Translations under genes and position numbers: made by a program
The notes under the pieces: model-generated
What the model saw: only the letters and a program-made list of their open reading frames with translations
Database searches by the model: none
What the model was told of the DNA's origin: nothing
In this document: piece after piece, positions 27,807 through 40,797 of the stretch
Layout of the letters: every line of letters begins with the position of its first letter
How positions within the stretch are numbered: position 1 is the first letter of the stretch
Source: Phallusia fumigata
Lineage: Eukaryota > Chordata > Ascidiacea > Phlebobranchia > Ascidiidae
Assembly (NCBI GenBank): GCA_008931825.1
Contig: QXVZ01025851.1
Location: 1 to 64,000 of the forward strand
DNA: 64,000 bases
Direction: 5' to 3'

Positions 27807-30800
27807 TTACGGATTAAAAACGATCGTCTGATTTCCAGCAAACGTGTAGAAACAGAGGACGTCCAGTTTGGGAGTGCTATCAAACGACCCGAATACGAGC
27901 TGAGACGCCTCACACTGATCAGGGAGGACCACTGTCGTCGGTAAGTTGTGATTCAAAACTTCATCTTCCCATTTGGCGACGTATAAATATCTTCAAAGAA
28001 CGTAACCGTTGATGCCGGCTTGTTTTTTTTTGCACAAGGCTAGGGGTAGGCGAATTTTTTAATGCAGCGTGCCAGATTACAGATAATGGCAAAATATTGA
28101 TGGCTTCGCGTGCATGGTTGATGACATCACTGCTTTATGTTTTTTTTTGCGTTGTAAAAACTGGTTTGGACGTTCTCTCTGTAGCTCGTTGCAGCAGTTG
28201 CACTGCACTTAACCTTACAAATCAAGAAAGTCGCATAACTTTACTCAAAAAATGTATAGGAATATGAACTCGCTCGGCACGCCATCATTGATTACATCGG
28301 GTGCCGAATGTGGCACGCGTGCCCGAGATTGACAACCCCGGCACAAAGGTGTTAACTGTAAGGTTTTAACACGTGGTGCCCATCGTTTTTGTGATCGTGT
28401 ATCACTCGGTGGCGCTGTTCTGTCATCGTGTAGCACTCCGTTCTAAATTACTTTGACTTGCGAAATACTAATCTGATGAGGCAGAATTGTAACAAAAATA
28501 CTGGGACAAGTAAAAGTGAACGAAAATGAAGGAATTAATGAACAAAAACCCAAGTAAAACTAAAAACTATAAATGCAGATTTTTGTGAAAAAAAGATATA
28601 AACAGAAGGGACTCTTGTTCTACCTGAAAAACTTTTGCGTATCACCTGCTGGAAACGACTGGTATGAATATTTTTACTGGCAGCGATGAAGCTTAATCTT
28701 ATAGTGTCTTCCCCAATATGTTCGTGAATGTTAAAATAAGATTTCCAGTAATTGTTAAAGGTAAAGTAGACTTTCCGTTTTCAAAAAAAATTTCTAACAT
28801 AGAAAAATTCTTCAAGATAATTCTTTCTAACATTGCACCCGGCACTTACTTTTTGGAGCGGCAAATGACGTCATCACTTGTGTCACCATCATAATCGGCG
28901 ATCTTCAGTTCTCCAACTATGCAGAAAAACGTCAGATTTGACCACGTGACGTTGGAAAGACTTGAAGAGGCGTTAGCGATTGTAACAGATCTGGCGATAT
29001 TATAAAAAACAAGAAATAAATTTTGTTATAATGCAAATACACCAAATGCTGTAACCTTAAATCACAAAAAGCGATTAAAAAGGCAAAATCGGTGACTGTC
29101 CGTTTATTTAAAACACCACGAGGCGAATTAAAAAAATCAGCTGGACACGTTAGTCTGCCTGCTGAAACAACAAATCAACAACTTCGAATTACTCTTTCCA
29201 ATAGTAAGCATAATGTACAGCGTATGTGCCAATGAAAACAAGCAGAAATATTCCATTAATGTAGGCCGACCTCTCGCCCAAAGGTGGTTCAGATACTTAC
29301 ATTAAACCCGTGTATTCTTCGCAGAAGATATCTGGTTTTGAGTCGCCATTCAAATCGGCAATATAAGGATCCCCGCCACATGGGTGAGAGAGTATAGTGG
29401 CTTTACTGGCATCGTACATCACACCTTGGTAGAGCAACAAATAACATTAGATCCCAAAGAATTATTACCCATTCAAAATGTGGCATATTTTAGGTCCAAT
29501 TAAGCTTACTATGAACTATAATCGGAAATGCAAAGTCCCTTTTTGGCAAAACTGGGTTTGGTAGCATTACAAACCAAAAGTACACCTTAAATTCTGTTTT
29601 TATTGAACCTAAACACCCAAACAAAACTAAAAAAAATAAGGTTAATTATTCCCAGATTTTTCTGGCCACGCCTTGCTGACTAGAAATGCTTGGAAGGTCG
29701 ACTATGATACGGTATAACGCCTCTTATAGGTCTGGCGTACTATATGATTCAGTGCAGATCCCAATATTAAATATGCGCAAGCATATAGTTCACATTATTA
29801 TACCTATAAGTTAGGGATTTAGTTTAAAAGCTGCAACACCAAATGTCTATGGTGGACTTTTGGGTTCTTTGGTGAGCAGAACTTTACGGGTTGGTCGACG
29901 TCTTTATCACCCAAAAAAATTTAACTTACTTGATCTTCCCTTAGGTTTCAATTTTTCTCTCTTACACAGACCAAGATTGCAAACTTTCGCTTCTGAAGAA
30001 CGACCTGTGCAATTCACTCTGGTTGCACTGAAACATTTCCTCAATCTGCCGGAGAAAAGATTTTAGTAGCGATGGTTTCCTGAAATTGTGTTTTTGCATT
30101 AAGGTAAAAGTATGAAAAAGTATTTTTTGTATGGATCAGATTTCCAAATAAACAATCATCGCTAAAGTCACCAGAAAACTAAAGGGTGTCAGGGTGTCCT
30201 AATTATACAAATAGTTAGCCACTTTATTTTCCAAATTTTCTGGTCGCAATATTTACTCCCGTTACCTCCACTGAACGCCATTCAAACAGGATGTGGAACA
30301 GCTGGTCCATCCCGTCCATTCTGACCATCCAACCTTCGTCAAAGGATTGTTTATACGCGGTTCATCAGTTAAACACGACTGTAACAAAATTGCAATGATA
30401 AATCCTTCTTTTTTCACGTGATTTGAACCCGGGACAATCCTGAGTCCGAATTCCGATCAGGTTTTTGTGTATGTATATGGGTCGAGCGCCTCAGACCATT
30501 CGACCAAGTGATCACCCATGAGTCCTTTACACAGCCATAGTGAGTCCCATAATATGCCCTCGTGCGGCAAATAAACACCTTTAACCGTTTTACGTTTGCA
30601 GAGCTGTCTGCTGTAAGGCCGTGGCTATTCATTCCATTAAAAAGCTATGCGTTATTGCAAGGACTCTTTACTTTAGAAATCCTGTAGCAATTGGTGAATA
30701 CGGCAACTGTTACAGTACACTGATATATTTGTGTTATAACGCCTTTCTACACTTGCATTGATCATTTCGAATTTCAACATCCGTTGGTGTTTACATTACC

Positions 30801-33800
30801 GCTACATACGATTTACAATGGAGGAATTGAACCACATAAGCGAGAAAGTTCGATTACGTCTGAACCTTAAACTAAACTTTCCATCTTTGTCCTGCAGAAG
30901 CTCGGTCATGTTGTTTGTTCAATTTTATCCTCAGTGGGCAAAACAACGCCCCTATGCGTTAAGGCTGATTCACATCAGATGCGTTTAACGGTTGCGGTAC
31001 GGTTTTTCGATTTCGCGGCGCGATTTCGCGGCGAGCAGCGGGGCATAGCAGCGGGGCATTTGCACGGGGCATTTGCACCAGCCGCGACACCAGCCGCGAC
31101 CAAAGTCTATCTATCAGACACAGCCAAAGTGTTTTATGTTTGATAGAAGGTCCCGGCTTGTGTAAGTACCCCGCTGCTTGCCGCGAGATCAAAATACGGT
31201 ACCGCAAACCGTTAAACGCATCTGGTGTGAATCAGCCTTTATGCTCACATTCAGTCCACTGTCGAACTACCTGCCTCATTGTAGTTCCTTTGGATCATTT
31301 TTAATTTTTTGCTCCGAAGTTTGAAAGTAGGTGTCTTTAATTTACATCACTTCCTCTGGTTTGGAGCAATGGCGTTTAATTTTTTTACTCAGGGAAACAC
31401 AAGCGACCGAAGCAAGATTAGAACCCGCAACCTTGTGTGGATGAGCACACGACAGTCGCGCTAACAACCTGGTAACCTTGTCCATGGGTTGAATTTTTTA
31501 CGATTTACCTGCAGGGAACATTTTTCAAATTGGGTTTGCTTTCCTTCGTCATCCGTGCCCCCTTTGCAGTTTGTGACGACATGGTTGACATTTTGGAAGC
31601 AAGTTCTGAATCTGTTTCTTTCACCTTTACATTGCAGAGTGCAAAGAGTCCACTGCGACCAATCACTCCACGATCCTTCTGCACATTTAAAAAACGCAAC
31701 GTCATGCTGAGTAACAATGAGCTAAAACAAAATCACGCCAACTGAGCTTTCATGTTCTTTTTTTCTGATTTAGCCCTGATAGGGCTGTTGTTTTGGTTTA
31801 GCCACCTAAATGAACATGAAGTACCAGTATGTACGTTGTGTAGCGTAGCGGTCGGCAGTCACCGGCACCAGAGACATCGCTCTTTCAGTGGTTCCTAACA
31901 TTCTCCCTCATCACCCTATTCTGATCAGTGACGGACACATTTTTACGTTCTTTTGACTATGATTACAACATGCCACAATGCTGATTATATAAAAGTAGCA
32001 CTCTATAGCAAGTTATATTCTGTGAATAAATAGGATTCGTGGCTTCGAGAAGTGATGGCGAAAAACGGGTCAAATGGCTCGTTTAATGCTTAAGGTTGTA
32101 GAAACCTGTCTGACCACAATGTTAAACAAGACAAAGGGTCCCACAGTAATCTTTGGGTTTTAATTTATGGCCCCAATTTCCTTAATGTTATATAAATTAA
32201 TATTTAGTTAAAAAAAAATAAATTACGGCGAATAGAATGCGGCTCCACCGTACGTTAAAATCAGTTATTTTGATCGTTATTGGTGATTTGTATGCTAAGA
32301 CTAAATACGCTTTGTTACGTGCGAACAGATTACGTTATAGGCTGGTGGCCCTAAATTTCTTATGTAAGTATCTGTTTCGCGTTTAGCATACAGCTGTAAT
32401 AAAAAGTTTATTAAACCCCAACGCTCTTGAAGAATTCCTATTAAAACAAAACGATTTACAAAATAATTTACCAACTGGACAAAGCGCTCCACAATATTTT
32501 TCCTCCCTGTTGTGGCCACGACATGCTCCATAACAGCTTCGTACTCTGCGACATTTCATATGTTTAAACAACATGTTTGTCTCATATTGTCTCATTGACT
32601 ACTGAGCTGCAATTACATGTTTAGCAGCAAAAATTTTTATAGAGACCAGGTTTGAATATTGAAACACATTTATACATTTAGCATCTAAAACAGTGTTTCT
32701 CAGTGTATTTTCCTGTGCCTCTCCCGAAAGTTAAGTGATTTGTAAAAGGCCTCCCTCAATAGACAAATATCAAAAGAAATTCGTTTTTCAGAGAATATGT
32801 GATGGATAAGGCTAATGCAGTCATCAACATTGTTTGAATAGGTATATACCAAAATTGCGTGCCCCCTAATAGAAAACACCCCCAAAAGGGTGCTTGGGGC
32901 CAATTTAAGAGCCACAGATCTAAAACCTTATTGGTTATCAAGCTTATGATGTTGAGACAAACTATATCTTGTAATGACTTGGTTTAACATTATTAGCATT
33001 ATACCTTATCATTTTGCCATTTCCACATATCACCGAACAAGCTGACCACATGCTCCAATTTGACCAAACGGCTTTCACAATTGTCGATTCCAGCTTGTCA
33101 TTTGCTGAATATTGTGGTAAATTACCAGGTTAAAACTGAAAGTTGTTTTTCACAAAATCTGTCAAAAATCATTAAAATTTATCATAAAACTTAAGTGGTC
33201 TGTCTTTTAAAACTGCCTTTAGCTAAGGGACTGTGTTGAGGTCTCTAAGTTTTTCTCAGCCTCCCACATTCACCTTTTTTGGTTGTTCTTTCTGTTTTTT
33301 TCTTTTCTAACGCTTTGAGTCTTTCATTTTTACATTTGATCAGATCACATGGTTTTGCCTGGGATGCCCTTCCTTGACAATTCTTCTGCGCACCAACACA
33401 CTTTCTAACCCTACAAACAAATGTTAATGAAATATAAAATAAGTTGATAGAAAGTGGAAAAAACAACATTTTGCTGATCACAGACTGACAAAGCATTTTT
33501 TACAATCTTGCCCATAGCGCAAAATACATTTTCCTTTTCCTTACTGTCATAAAGCACTTTTTGCTTGCTTTTTGGCAAACTTATCTAATGTACCTTTTGT
33601 GAACAAACTTACAAACAGTACATTTACCATGCTTCCACTGTTTTTGTCATCTATTATACCTTTTAATGTGGTTTGGTGTTATTTTCTTTTCAAATAATCT
33701 ACAAATGGCATGAAATTCTCGCAACAGATTAACACAAATCTATAACCCAAAGATAAAACTATAAAATATCAAGCAATGTTGTTTTTATTTAAATTCTATT

Positions 33801-36800
33801 AATGAAAACCAACTTTGAAACAAACAACTCACCTCCACTGAACACTGGGCTTACAATCTCTATCACAAGGACTCCAGTTGGACCAAGCCGACCAACCCAT
33901 ACTTTCAGCATCGGGGACAACCATGCGTGATGATGCATCAGTTAAACATATCTACACAACAACTACCATTTAGGAGTGCTAATTTTTGAAAATAAAACTA
34001 TAGGGGTAATAGCATTAAAACCATCTATATTTTTCTGGAATTAAGTGGCTTTCAAAAAGGTACAACATACTTCTTGCAGGACAAAAAAACATTGAGCTAA
34101 TATTGTCTAGCAGTTTTGAATATTTCAGTTAATTTTAGTCAGGTTTCAAGACTAAACCTGACTCACTGGTGCAGAGTAGTTTACGAATCAGTTACTGTAG
34201 AACTGATATTCATGAAATCAACATATTTTTCACAAACTAAACCTATATTTTTTAACAATTTTGTGAAAAAACACTACAAAATAGTAGGCTGTAAATTACA
34301 TATAAATGATGATTTACTCAGTAAAGCTAATTTATTGTTATTGCCTAAGTCTAAGTCCACAATAACAATAACTTGGACTTAATTTGAATTTACTGGCAAA
34401 AACAAACCTTGTGACCTGGCCATTAAGCAGTCCCTAGGTATTAAAGACCTGTTTACAACACTTGTTCTGCCTAGTTTTTTCCGTAATATGTGACTTACAA
34501 ATCTAAACACAATTTTGTATTAAATATTTAGTTTTCCAAAAATTAAGAATTGGTTTAGGGCTCAGGTCACAATAAAAAATTCTTTCAAAAAACCTCGCTA
34601 CACATTTCAAAAAAGACCTCCATACTGCAGTTCATGACCCCACCTCCATACTGCAGTTCTGCTGTTGTCTTTGTCTTCCAATTTTATCTGTTCCGCCGAC
34701 ACAAGTGGTGACGATCTGGTTATGAAGGTAGAGACAAGTTCGTTTTCGTTCCATTACTCCATTGCAATCAGGAAAACATGAACCCCAAGCCGACCATTCA
34801 CCCCATGTACCAACTGTTCAACAAAATAAAGTCTCATTACTAAATAAATGCAGGTTTATTTGTTTCATTTTTATCCAGAGTGGGCGTATCAACTACTAAA
34901 TGCATTATGCTTGTGCTGGGCCGCCGCAGAGCTATCTGCCTCATAGCAGTTCTAGTGGATTTCATTTTTTGTTGGTGATTTCAATTTGACGCAGTCTATC
35001 GGGTTCCGCAAGGTTGACGCAATAGACGTTTAAGTTTCTCGACCAAGAAAATACAAGCGACCACGAAATATGTGAAACTAATAGACATGTGAGCACAATG
35101 CAGTCGTAATAATCACTCAGTTCTGCTTTAGTTTGATTTCCTATATTTTGTAATCCTCCAACATTAAGCAACTTTGCACCATTTAATTAAATCTAATATT
35201 GCTTCAAAAACTTCCAAATTCAAGAATTTGCGGTAAAGTGCAGCACAGCACATGGGCTGTAAAAGGAAAAAAATGATGAGTACTAAAACTGAACAAGCAC
35301 CAAAGTAAACTAGCAATGTGAGCATGAGGTATAATCTGTCCAGCTGAAAATGCAGCTGCTTTACATGTGTACCAACAACTTAAGTCTAACTGACCAACTG
35401 GGCAAGGAGCACCACAAACACGTTTTTCTGCCTTTTCTCCCAGACAACTTCCATCACAGGTTCGTTCTCTAAAAATTAAAAATGTAGGATTTTGTAGAAA
35501 AACTATTTTTTGGTAACTGGGGACACTAACATTTAATTATAGGAACAATCAAGTTGTATTAGTGTGTTTTGTTTTTTCTTCCAATTTAAATTCAAACAGA
35601 AACCCTTAAGATACAATACCAAATTGCACAAAGACTATCACCTTATTGTCTTTCCATTCCCGCAAGTGACAGAACAATCAGACCACAACCCCCAATCAGC
35701 CCATTGACCACTGGTATCTGAAAATATTTGCTGTCAATAACCTATGAACATTAAAAAACTTGCAATCTTTACTGCATACCTCGAACATTGCATGATTCCA
35801 CAGAGCAAAGCTCTCTCTGCTGAGTGGATGGAATGGTTTGTGGACACTGTGTAGCATTGACCTTGACGTAGAAGCGATCAACACATTTACGAGTTCTTTT
35901 TCTCCATCCTTTTCCGCATGTACGAGAACAGGATAACCATGACGACCAAAGACCCCAGGAAAAAACTCCTAAAAATGGTTTCATAGGTGTTTTAATTTAC
36001 CCCACTTCTAACTGTTTAATCTCTTATTATTGTTTTTTTCCTACAGCCATATTGTTTTAACTTAAGTCATTATAAGTTATGACTTTGGTTCTTTCTACTG
36101 ACTCAAGTCAAGTCAATATTTTGCCAGTATGAGTCTGCTGACAAGGAAATGTTATTAGTGCACAAAGCTGATAAACAGTTAACATTTTGTGATATTCTTT
36201 GAAGCTAATCGCTATGTAAAGGATAAATTATTTTGAACAAACAAGTTTTTTCAACATGTTTTTTCATGCACATTATTTGTTAATTTTGTAGGTGGAAATC
36301 AATGTAACAATTCAGGTTTTTTAGCTCTAAAACAATTTGTGCTTGTTCGGTGACCAGAGAGACCTTTTTACAATACTGACAAATGGTGTGACATTAGGTT
36401 GAATTTTGGCAATTAAAAAGCTTGTTTTGTATGCTCAATTCACCACCTTGATATATGCAAACCAACTTTCATGTCGTTACAAGGATGACAGACAGGCTAT
36501 GGCCTAAAAAAATAAAATATCTTACCCAATGTTGGACATGGTGAAACATTACAAGGTGATAACTCATACCTCTCCCTTGGATAACAGCAGGATGTTCTAA
36601 AAATATTTGTCTTTAGTGCAAAAAATCTATTATTACCAATTTCTGTGATGACCAATAATCATGGTATTAGTGGTAAAACATAGAAAAGTAATTAATGTGC
36701 AAAAGTCGTTCAGGCAAGCAAAACAAATACTGAATGTACACAAGATTGACACACCTGTGCATTTGACCAATTCCACATGTCACAGAACAAGATGACCATT

Positions 36801-39800
36801 GCCCCCATGACCCTTCGCTGCACGACTGAACATTGCACTCCCTATACATGCGATTCAAACCTTTGCACCTCTCGTGCCACACAACCAAGCCTTTGGTGTT
36901 CAGACATTCTCTTAATTTCACTCTTCTACCAGAGCCACAGGTTGCTGAACAGGGGAACCACCCACCCCACTGCGCCCAGTAACCTGTGCCAGATCGTTCT
37001 GGATAAAGATAAACGTATATGATTAAGAAGACAATTGAGAGTTTGATCCCTAGACAAGCTTTGATCTATTTTGTACACTAAAACTGTAGTATTCTTGTGT
37101 TTAGATGAGTATACAGTTTATTGTTTTTTAATATTACACCCAGAATAAGGTTAGTCTTAAGAGCATTTGTAACATCATCAGAAATAGTTTTTTTTACCAA
37201 ATCATGTTTTTGTGATAGGTTTATATCAAAACAAAACTTTTCAAGTAGCGCAACTAGCTTACATGAAAAAAATTACATCACACCCCTTATGTTTTTTAAC
37301 CAAATTTAACAGAATTTTAAACAAACCAGCAGTTTCTTGACATTCATAAAGGTGGTTGACCCTCTTCGCATCTTCAACACTCAGTTTTGATCTCAGCGCT
37401 TTGACAGGTTTTCCACTGGTCTTATCCATTATCACAGGTTGCTTGTTATCAGACAAAGCGAACCCATCAAGGTGCATTATTGAGCTGATGTCGTAGGAAC
37501 TGTTCAAAGTGTCCAAATACGTTCGGCCAATTTTCTTAAAGTTAAACCTGTTATCTGAAATGAATAAACACAGAGTAAGTCTATTGCAAAAATATGTAAA
37601 TTTTTTATCAGCTGAATCATCATAAGACTGACACACATGTAATAACTTTCTGCAGAAATAATAGGACCAGTTAAAATTAAATTTATTAGCAGACCTACAG
37701 ACTTATTTCTACTTTAATGATTTATTGAAGTCGTTGAAGTTAATTTGTGTCAACTCATGGAATTCCACTGGGTTGGAGCAATGTTGTTAAGTTTCTTGCT
37801 CAGGGAAACACTGGTGACTGAGAGAGGTTTAGAACCCACAACCCCACAAACTCAAGGCTGTCTCTATAACTAACCCCTTAGCCATCTTGGCAGTAAATCA
37901 AATAGTTTTCAAGAAACTTGTAATCAAATGTTTAGATGGTGAATTAAGCTTTGTGACATTACACATCTGATTGTGTTTGTATGCAGTTCAATTTCTCTAA
38001 CCTTTTGCAACATTATCAAGCAGCACAGTTATGTGTTCGTCTCTATCTGGTCGAGAGTCTTCATGCCAGAAACCAAGTACATGCATAAGTTGGTGTTGCA
38101 TCACCCCAGAATAGTTACAACCACTGCCGAGCGCCACTGCCTGTCTTCCACCTACTCTACCAACTGCAGACCTGCGGCAATTTTTATTTGTAAAAACATT
38201 TATGTTTATGTTTCTACATTCACTGGCAGAAATTTTATAACAGCAGAAGACAATGCATCAATTTTCCACCTTCAAGTCACATTTTTAGCATTTGTTACTG
38301 CAGAATGGTAAGTGTACACCACGGTTGCAAACTAGTTTAGACTTTCTATGACTACCGATACAAAAAGCTTCGTAAAGCAACTAAATGCCTCTAATGTTTA
38401 TTATGCAAAGAGAGCTCGGTACATGGTTTTCTAGCTGTATAAACTAAAAATAACTTATCAAAGTATATACATACCTACAACCATGGCCAAATATGGAAAA
38501 TTCAATATAATCGATGTCTGACAATCGTGGATAGAAATCTATGCATGTTACGCTGGAAATTGCTTTCATCGCATTTTGTATTGCAGCAAATATAAGACTA
38601 GTATCAACTGCAAAAAACAAGTCTACATTCAAACTGAAAAAATAATTCCAAAAAAATTCCCATGCTCAAATGTGGAAAACTGGTATTTACAAAGCAATTG
38701 TTGAACACAGTCAAGTAAAACAAACTGTTTAAATTTTAGTTGTCTCTTTTAATTCTGACCAATTTCAGATGATATGATGTACGGAATTCTCCATCTATTA
38801 GCAATCTTATGTAAGTTCCATAAACTTTTTTGCAAAATTGTTCCTCCGCTAGATGTAACATCACCACTGGAATCCTCTTCTATGATGTAAGCCTTCGAAT
38901 TTACACAAAAAAATAAAAATAAAAAGTTGACCTCTAGATATTCAACAAACAAGCTCAGAAAATGCAACTCAAAAAACAGGCATTATAACAGTTAACTCAT
39001 AGTCATATTGATCACCAGATACTAATTTTAAAATAAATTTATGCACCCAATTTTAGGACCATTAAACAGTCCAATAAACAAAAAAACTTACTGACAGGAC
39101 TGATTGAATGTTAACAGGAGTAAAAGCAACATCGGTCTGTAGTATTCCTCCTAATGCACAATCACAACTCATTTGACAACCGTACTGGTTTTGTTCAAAG
39201 CCAAGGTCACATGTTGTCGTACACTGTGATGTGTCAAACCCACAAGACACCCCTTCTTTATATCCTGCACGGAGGTAAGTTTTACTTTGAGAGAAAACTG
39301 AAACTTAGCAAAGGTGTTATACAGTCAGTAGTATTCCTAACAATCTCAAAACATAATTTTAAATAATTTATTCAGGCACCAATCACCCAGTGAGAAAAAT
39401 ATTAAACAAGTAAACAACACATTAGTTGCACCAGTGGCATAGCATCTATATTAGATCAGGGAAAACCAACCAACAGTTTTCTTAATATGTTTATCTAAGT
39501 TTTTCTTATAACACCTTACTTTCACATCTCAAAATGTCGTACGCTGTCGGTTCCTCACTGTAAGAACAAGCATCAGATTCTGTTTGTCCGAAGACAACTA
39601 AAATAAACAATAAAAAGTACTTGGATAGTTATTACAATTTAGTACAGGTTTACACAGTGACTTCAGTCTTGATTTTTAGACAGATTTGTGATTTTTATTT
39701 AACCTATTACTTACAGTAAATTAGAAGTCCAGCAACCAGTCCCACAATAATAAGAAAACAAAGAAAGACAATGGCTGGCTTCAAATATGTTTGTCGGAAC

Positions 39801-40325
39801 CTTCCACTGCTTCTCGGTGTTGCTATAAACGTTGAAACTATTATTACACAGGTGAAAAATGTTTTTTTTTTAGGTTTTAGCACTTGAAGGCATGAAAAGA
39901 ATTGACTAATTCGCATTTTACATCTGCAAAATAGGCATTTTTTCCCTTAACCCTATAGTAAATAGTTTGTAGACAATAGCTGCTGTCATCATCTGTGCAT
40001 TGTGAGACGTTTGCAACAAAATGTATTCGCTATATTCAAGTTCTCTGGCAGTTATATTTTAAGACATTACATTAGTACTGTCTTCTTTAGACTGTCATTT
40101 TATGAGTAACGTTTGAATCTAACGTGGCTTCTGTTTCTTACTACATTACATAACATTGGGTTTTATATTCTGCCGAGTTATGGTACCAACTGTTCCAACA
40201 ATTGCTTCCCGCTCTGCTGGTCGCTTCGAACGACGGCGTCTTGTCGGTGGGCCGAGGTCGTCATCAAAACTATAAGCTCGTTCCGCTGATGGAAAGGGAA
40301 ACAAAAAACCTTCTGGCTTTTCCAT
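27807..40325 (-). CDS. Type II membrane astacin-TSP1-FG-GAP protein (Tast-like), 24 exons, active site changed
   Basis: Exons: 40325-40187, 39822-39715, 39597-39520, 39264-39092, 38892-38760, 38607-38475, 38171-38002, 37554-37327, 36998-36755, 36596-36526, 35968-35780, 35717-35642, 35468-35395, 34813-34644, 33951-33833, 33410-33274, 33104-33005, 32545-32472, 31678-31509, 30378-30266, 30045-29930, 29424-29301, 28990-28850, 27990-27807; 1087 residues. Basic cytosolic tail, membrane segment about 62-82, antistasin-like cysteines (109-166), astacin domain about 190-385, nine TSP1 repeats (388-938), FG-GAP/VCBS-like calcium loops such as ADYDGDTSDD and ADLNGDSKPD (939-1087). Astacins are zinc endopeptidases; astacin-TSP1 proteins are known from Ciona sperm (from memory) and are thought to act at the egg coat. 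Here the motif is H281-Q282-xx-H285-(5)-H291, with Gln for the catalytic Glu, and the Met-turn reads SIMHL (L340 for Tyr). Zinc ligands remain. Exon 1's donor (G|GTACCA) is the least certain junction. The shorter paralogue lies directly upstream. Confidence 0.88.
30962..31238. mobile_element. PIF/Harbinger-like MITE, 277 bp
   Basis: The ends AGGCTGATTCACATCAGATG and, reversed, AGGCTGATTCACACCAGATG are inverted repeats continuing to about 39 bp (TTTAACGGTT then GCGGTAC). TTA flanks both sides (30959-30961 and 31239-31241), the 3-bp duplication typical of PIF/Harbinger. The interior has short direct repeats (GCAGCGGGGCAT, CAGCCGCGAC) and no coding capacity. It lies in the intron between exons 19 and 20 of the 24-exon astacin gene. 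Confidence 0.82.
31257..31480 (-). mobile_element. tRNA-derived SINE copy
   Basis: Reverse-orientation copy of the SINE best seen at 41656-41955. Matching blocks are CTACCTGCCTCATTGTAGTTC, GGTTTGGAGCAATGGCGTTTA, CTCAGGGAAACACAAGCGACC and AGATTAGAACCCGCAACCTTG, the last being the complement of the B box. Intronic. Confidence 0.7.
34905..35110 (-). mobile_element. Decayed tRNA-derived SINE copy
   Basis: Blocks GAGCTATCTGCCTCATAGCA, TAAGTTTCTCGACCAAGAAAA and ACAAGCGACCACGA match the SINE family in reverse orientation, with more substitutions than other copies. Intronic. Confidence 0.5.
37735..37895 (-). mobile_element. tRNA-derived SINE copy
   Basis: GTGTCAACTCATGGAATTCC, TTAAGTTTCTTGCTCAGGG, TTTAGAACCCACAACCCC and CCCCTTAGCCATC match the tRNA-like half of the SINE in reverse orientation. 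It sits in the intron between exons 7 and 8 of the 24-exon astacin gene. Confidence 0.65.
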
Positions 40326-40797
40326 ATTTATATTATACACTGGAATTCTTTTTACTACAACAAAGTATTAAATCTGAACATTTGCGGATGTGTTTGCGCA
40401 CGTGACTTGTAGACGACATCACGTACTTTTAAGGAGCATTTAAAAAAGCATTTTTTTAACTTACAGGGAAAAATTTGCATTTTCAGAACTAACAACGGAA
40501 CAAACAAAACGACAATACTTTTTATTAAAGTTATTAGTATTTTTGAACGTTTATATTCGAGGCTCATAATAAAACAACGCAAAATAAATTTTCACTCGTA
40601 CAAAATAGTGTGAAAAATAACGATTTTTGCTTTTTTGTGTGATGACACGAAGGATTGCAGTTGGCACGTTACAAAAATCATCACAAGGTACGATGCAGTG
40701 GTACAGTATACGTCCTTCGCAAATACGTGGTACGCGCAACCTAACACGTAACATACAATAATGCCATCCTTGCATGTAAACATGCTTAGGATAATCT
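40326..40797. other. Short spacer between the two astacin genes
   Basis: Only about 470 bp separate the stop of the upstream astacin gene from the start ATG of the downstream one. The spacer contains TTTATT at 40521-40526, a minus-strand AATAAA for the upstream gene. No TATA box is obvious. Such a small gap leaves little room for an independent promoter, so the downstream gene may use a compact promoter or be processed from a joint transcript; this is inference. Confidence 0.5.

Noticed and set aside
27738-27954. Plus-strand frame ending at a GTAAGT, resembling an exon
   Set aside because: The minus strand encodes the terminal FG-GAP-like exon of the 24-exon astacin gene, with matching phase and similarity to its paralogue, so the plus-strand frame is a shadow.
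30414-30632. Possible second tRNA-like SINE (GGTTCAAATC on the minus strand)
   Set aside because: A single B-box-like word without an A box, tail or second copy is insufficient.
32690-32900. Possible hAT end (CAGTGTTTCTCAGTG) in an intron
   Set aside because: I could not find a matching inverted end or an 8-bp duplication.
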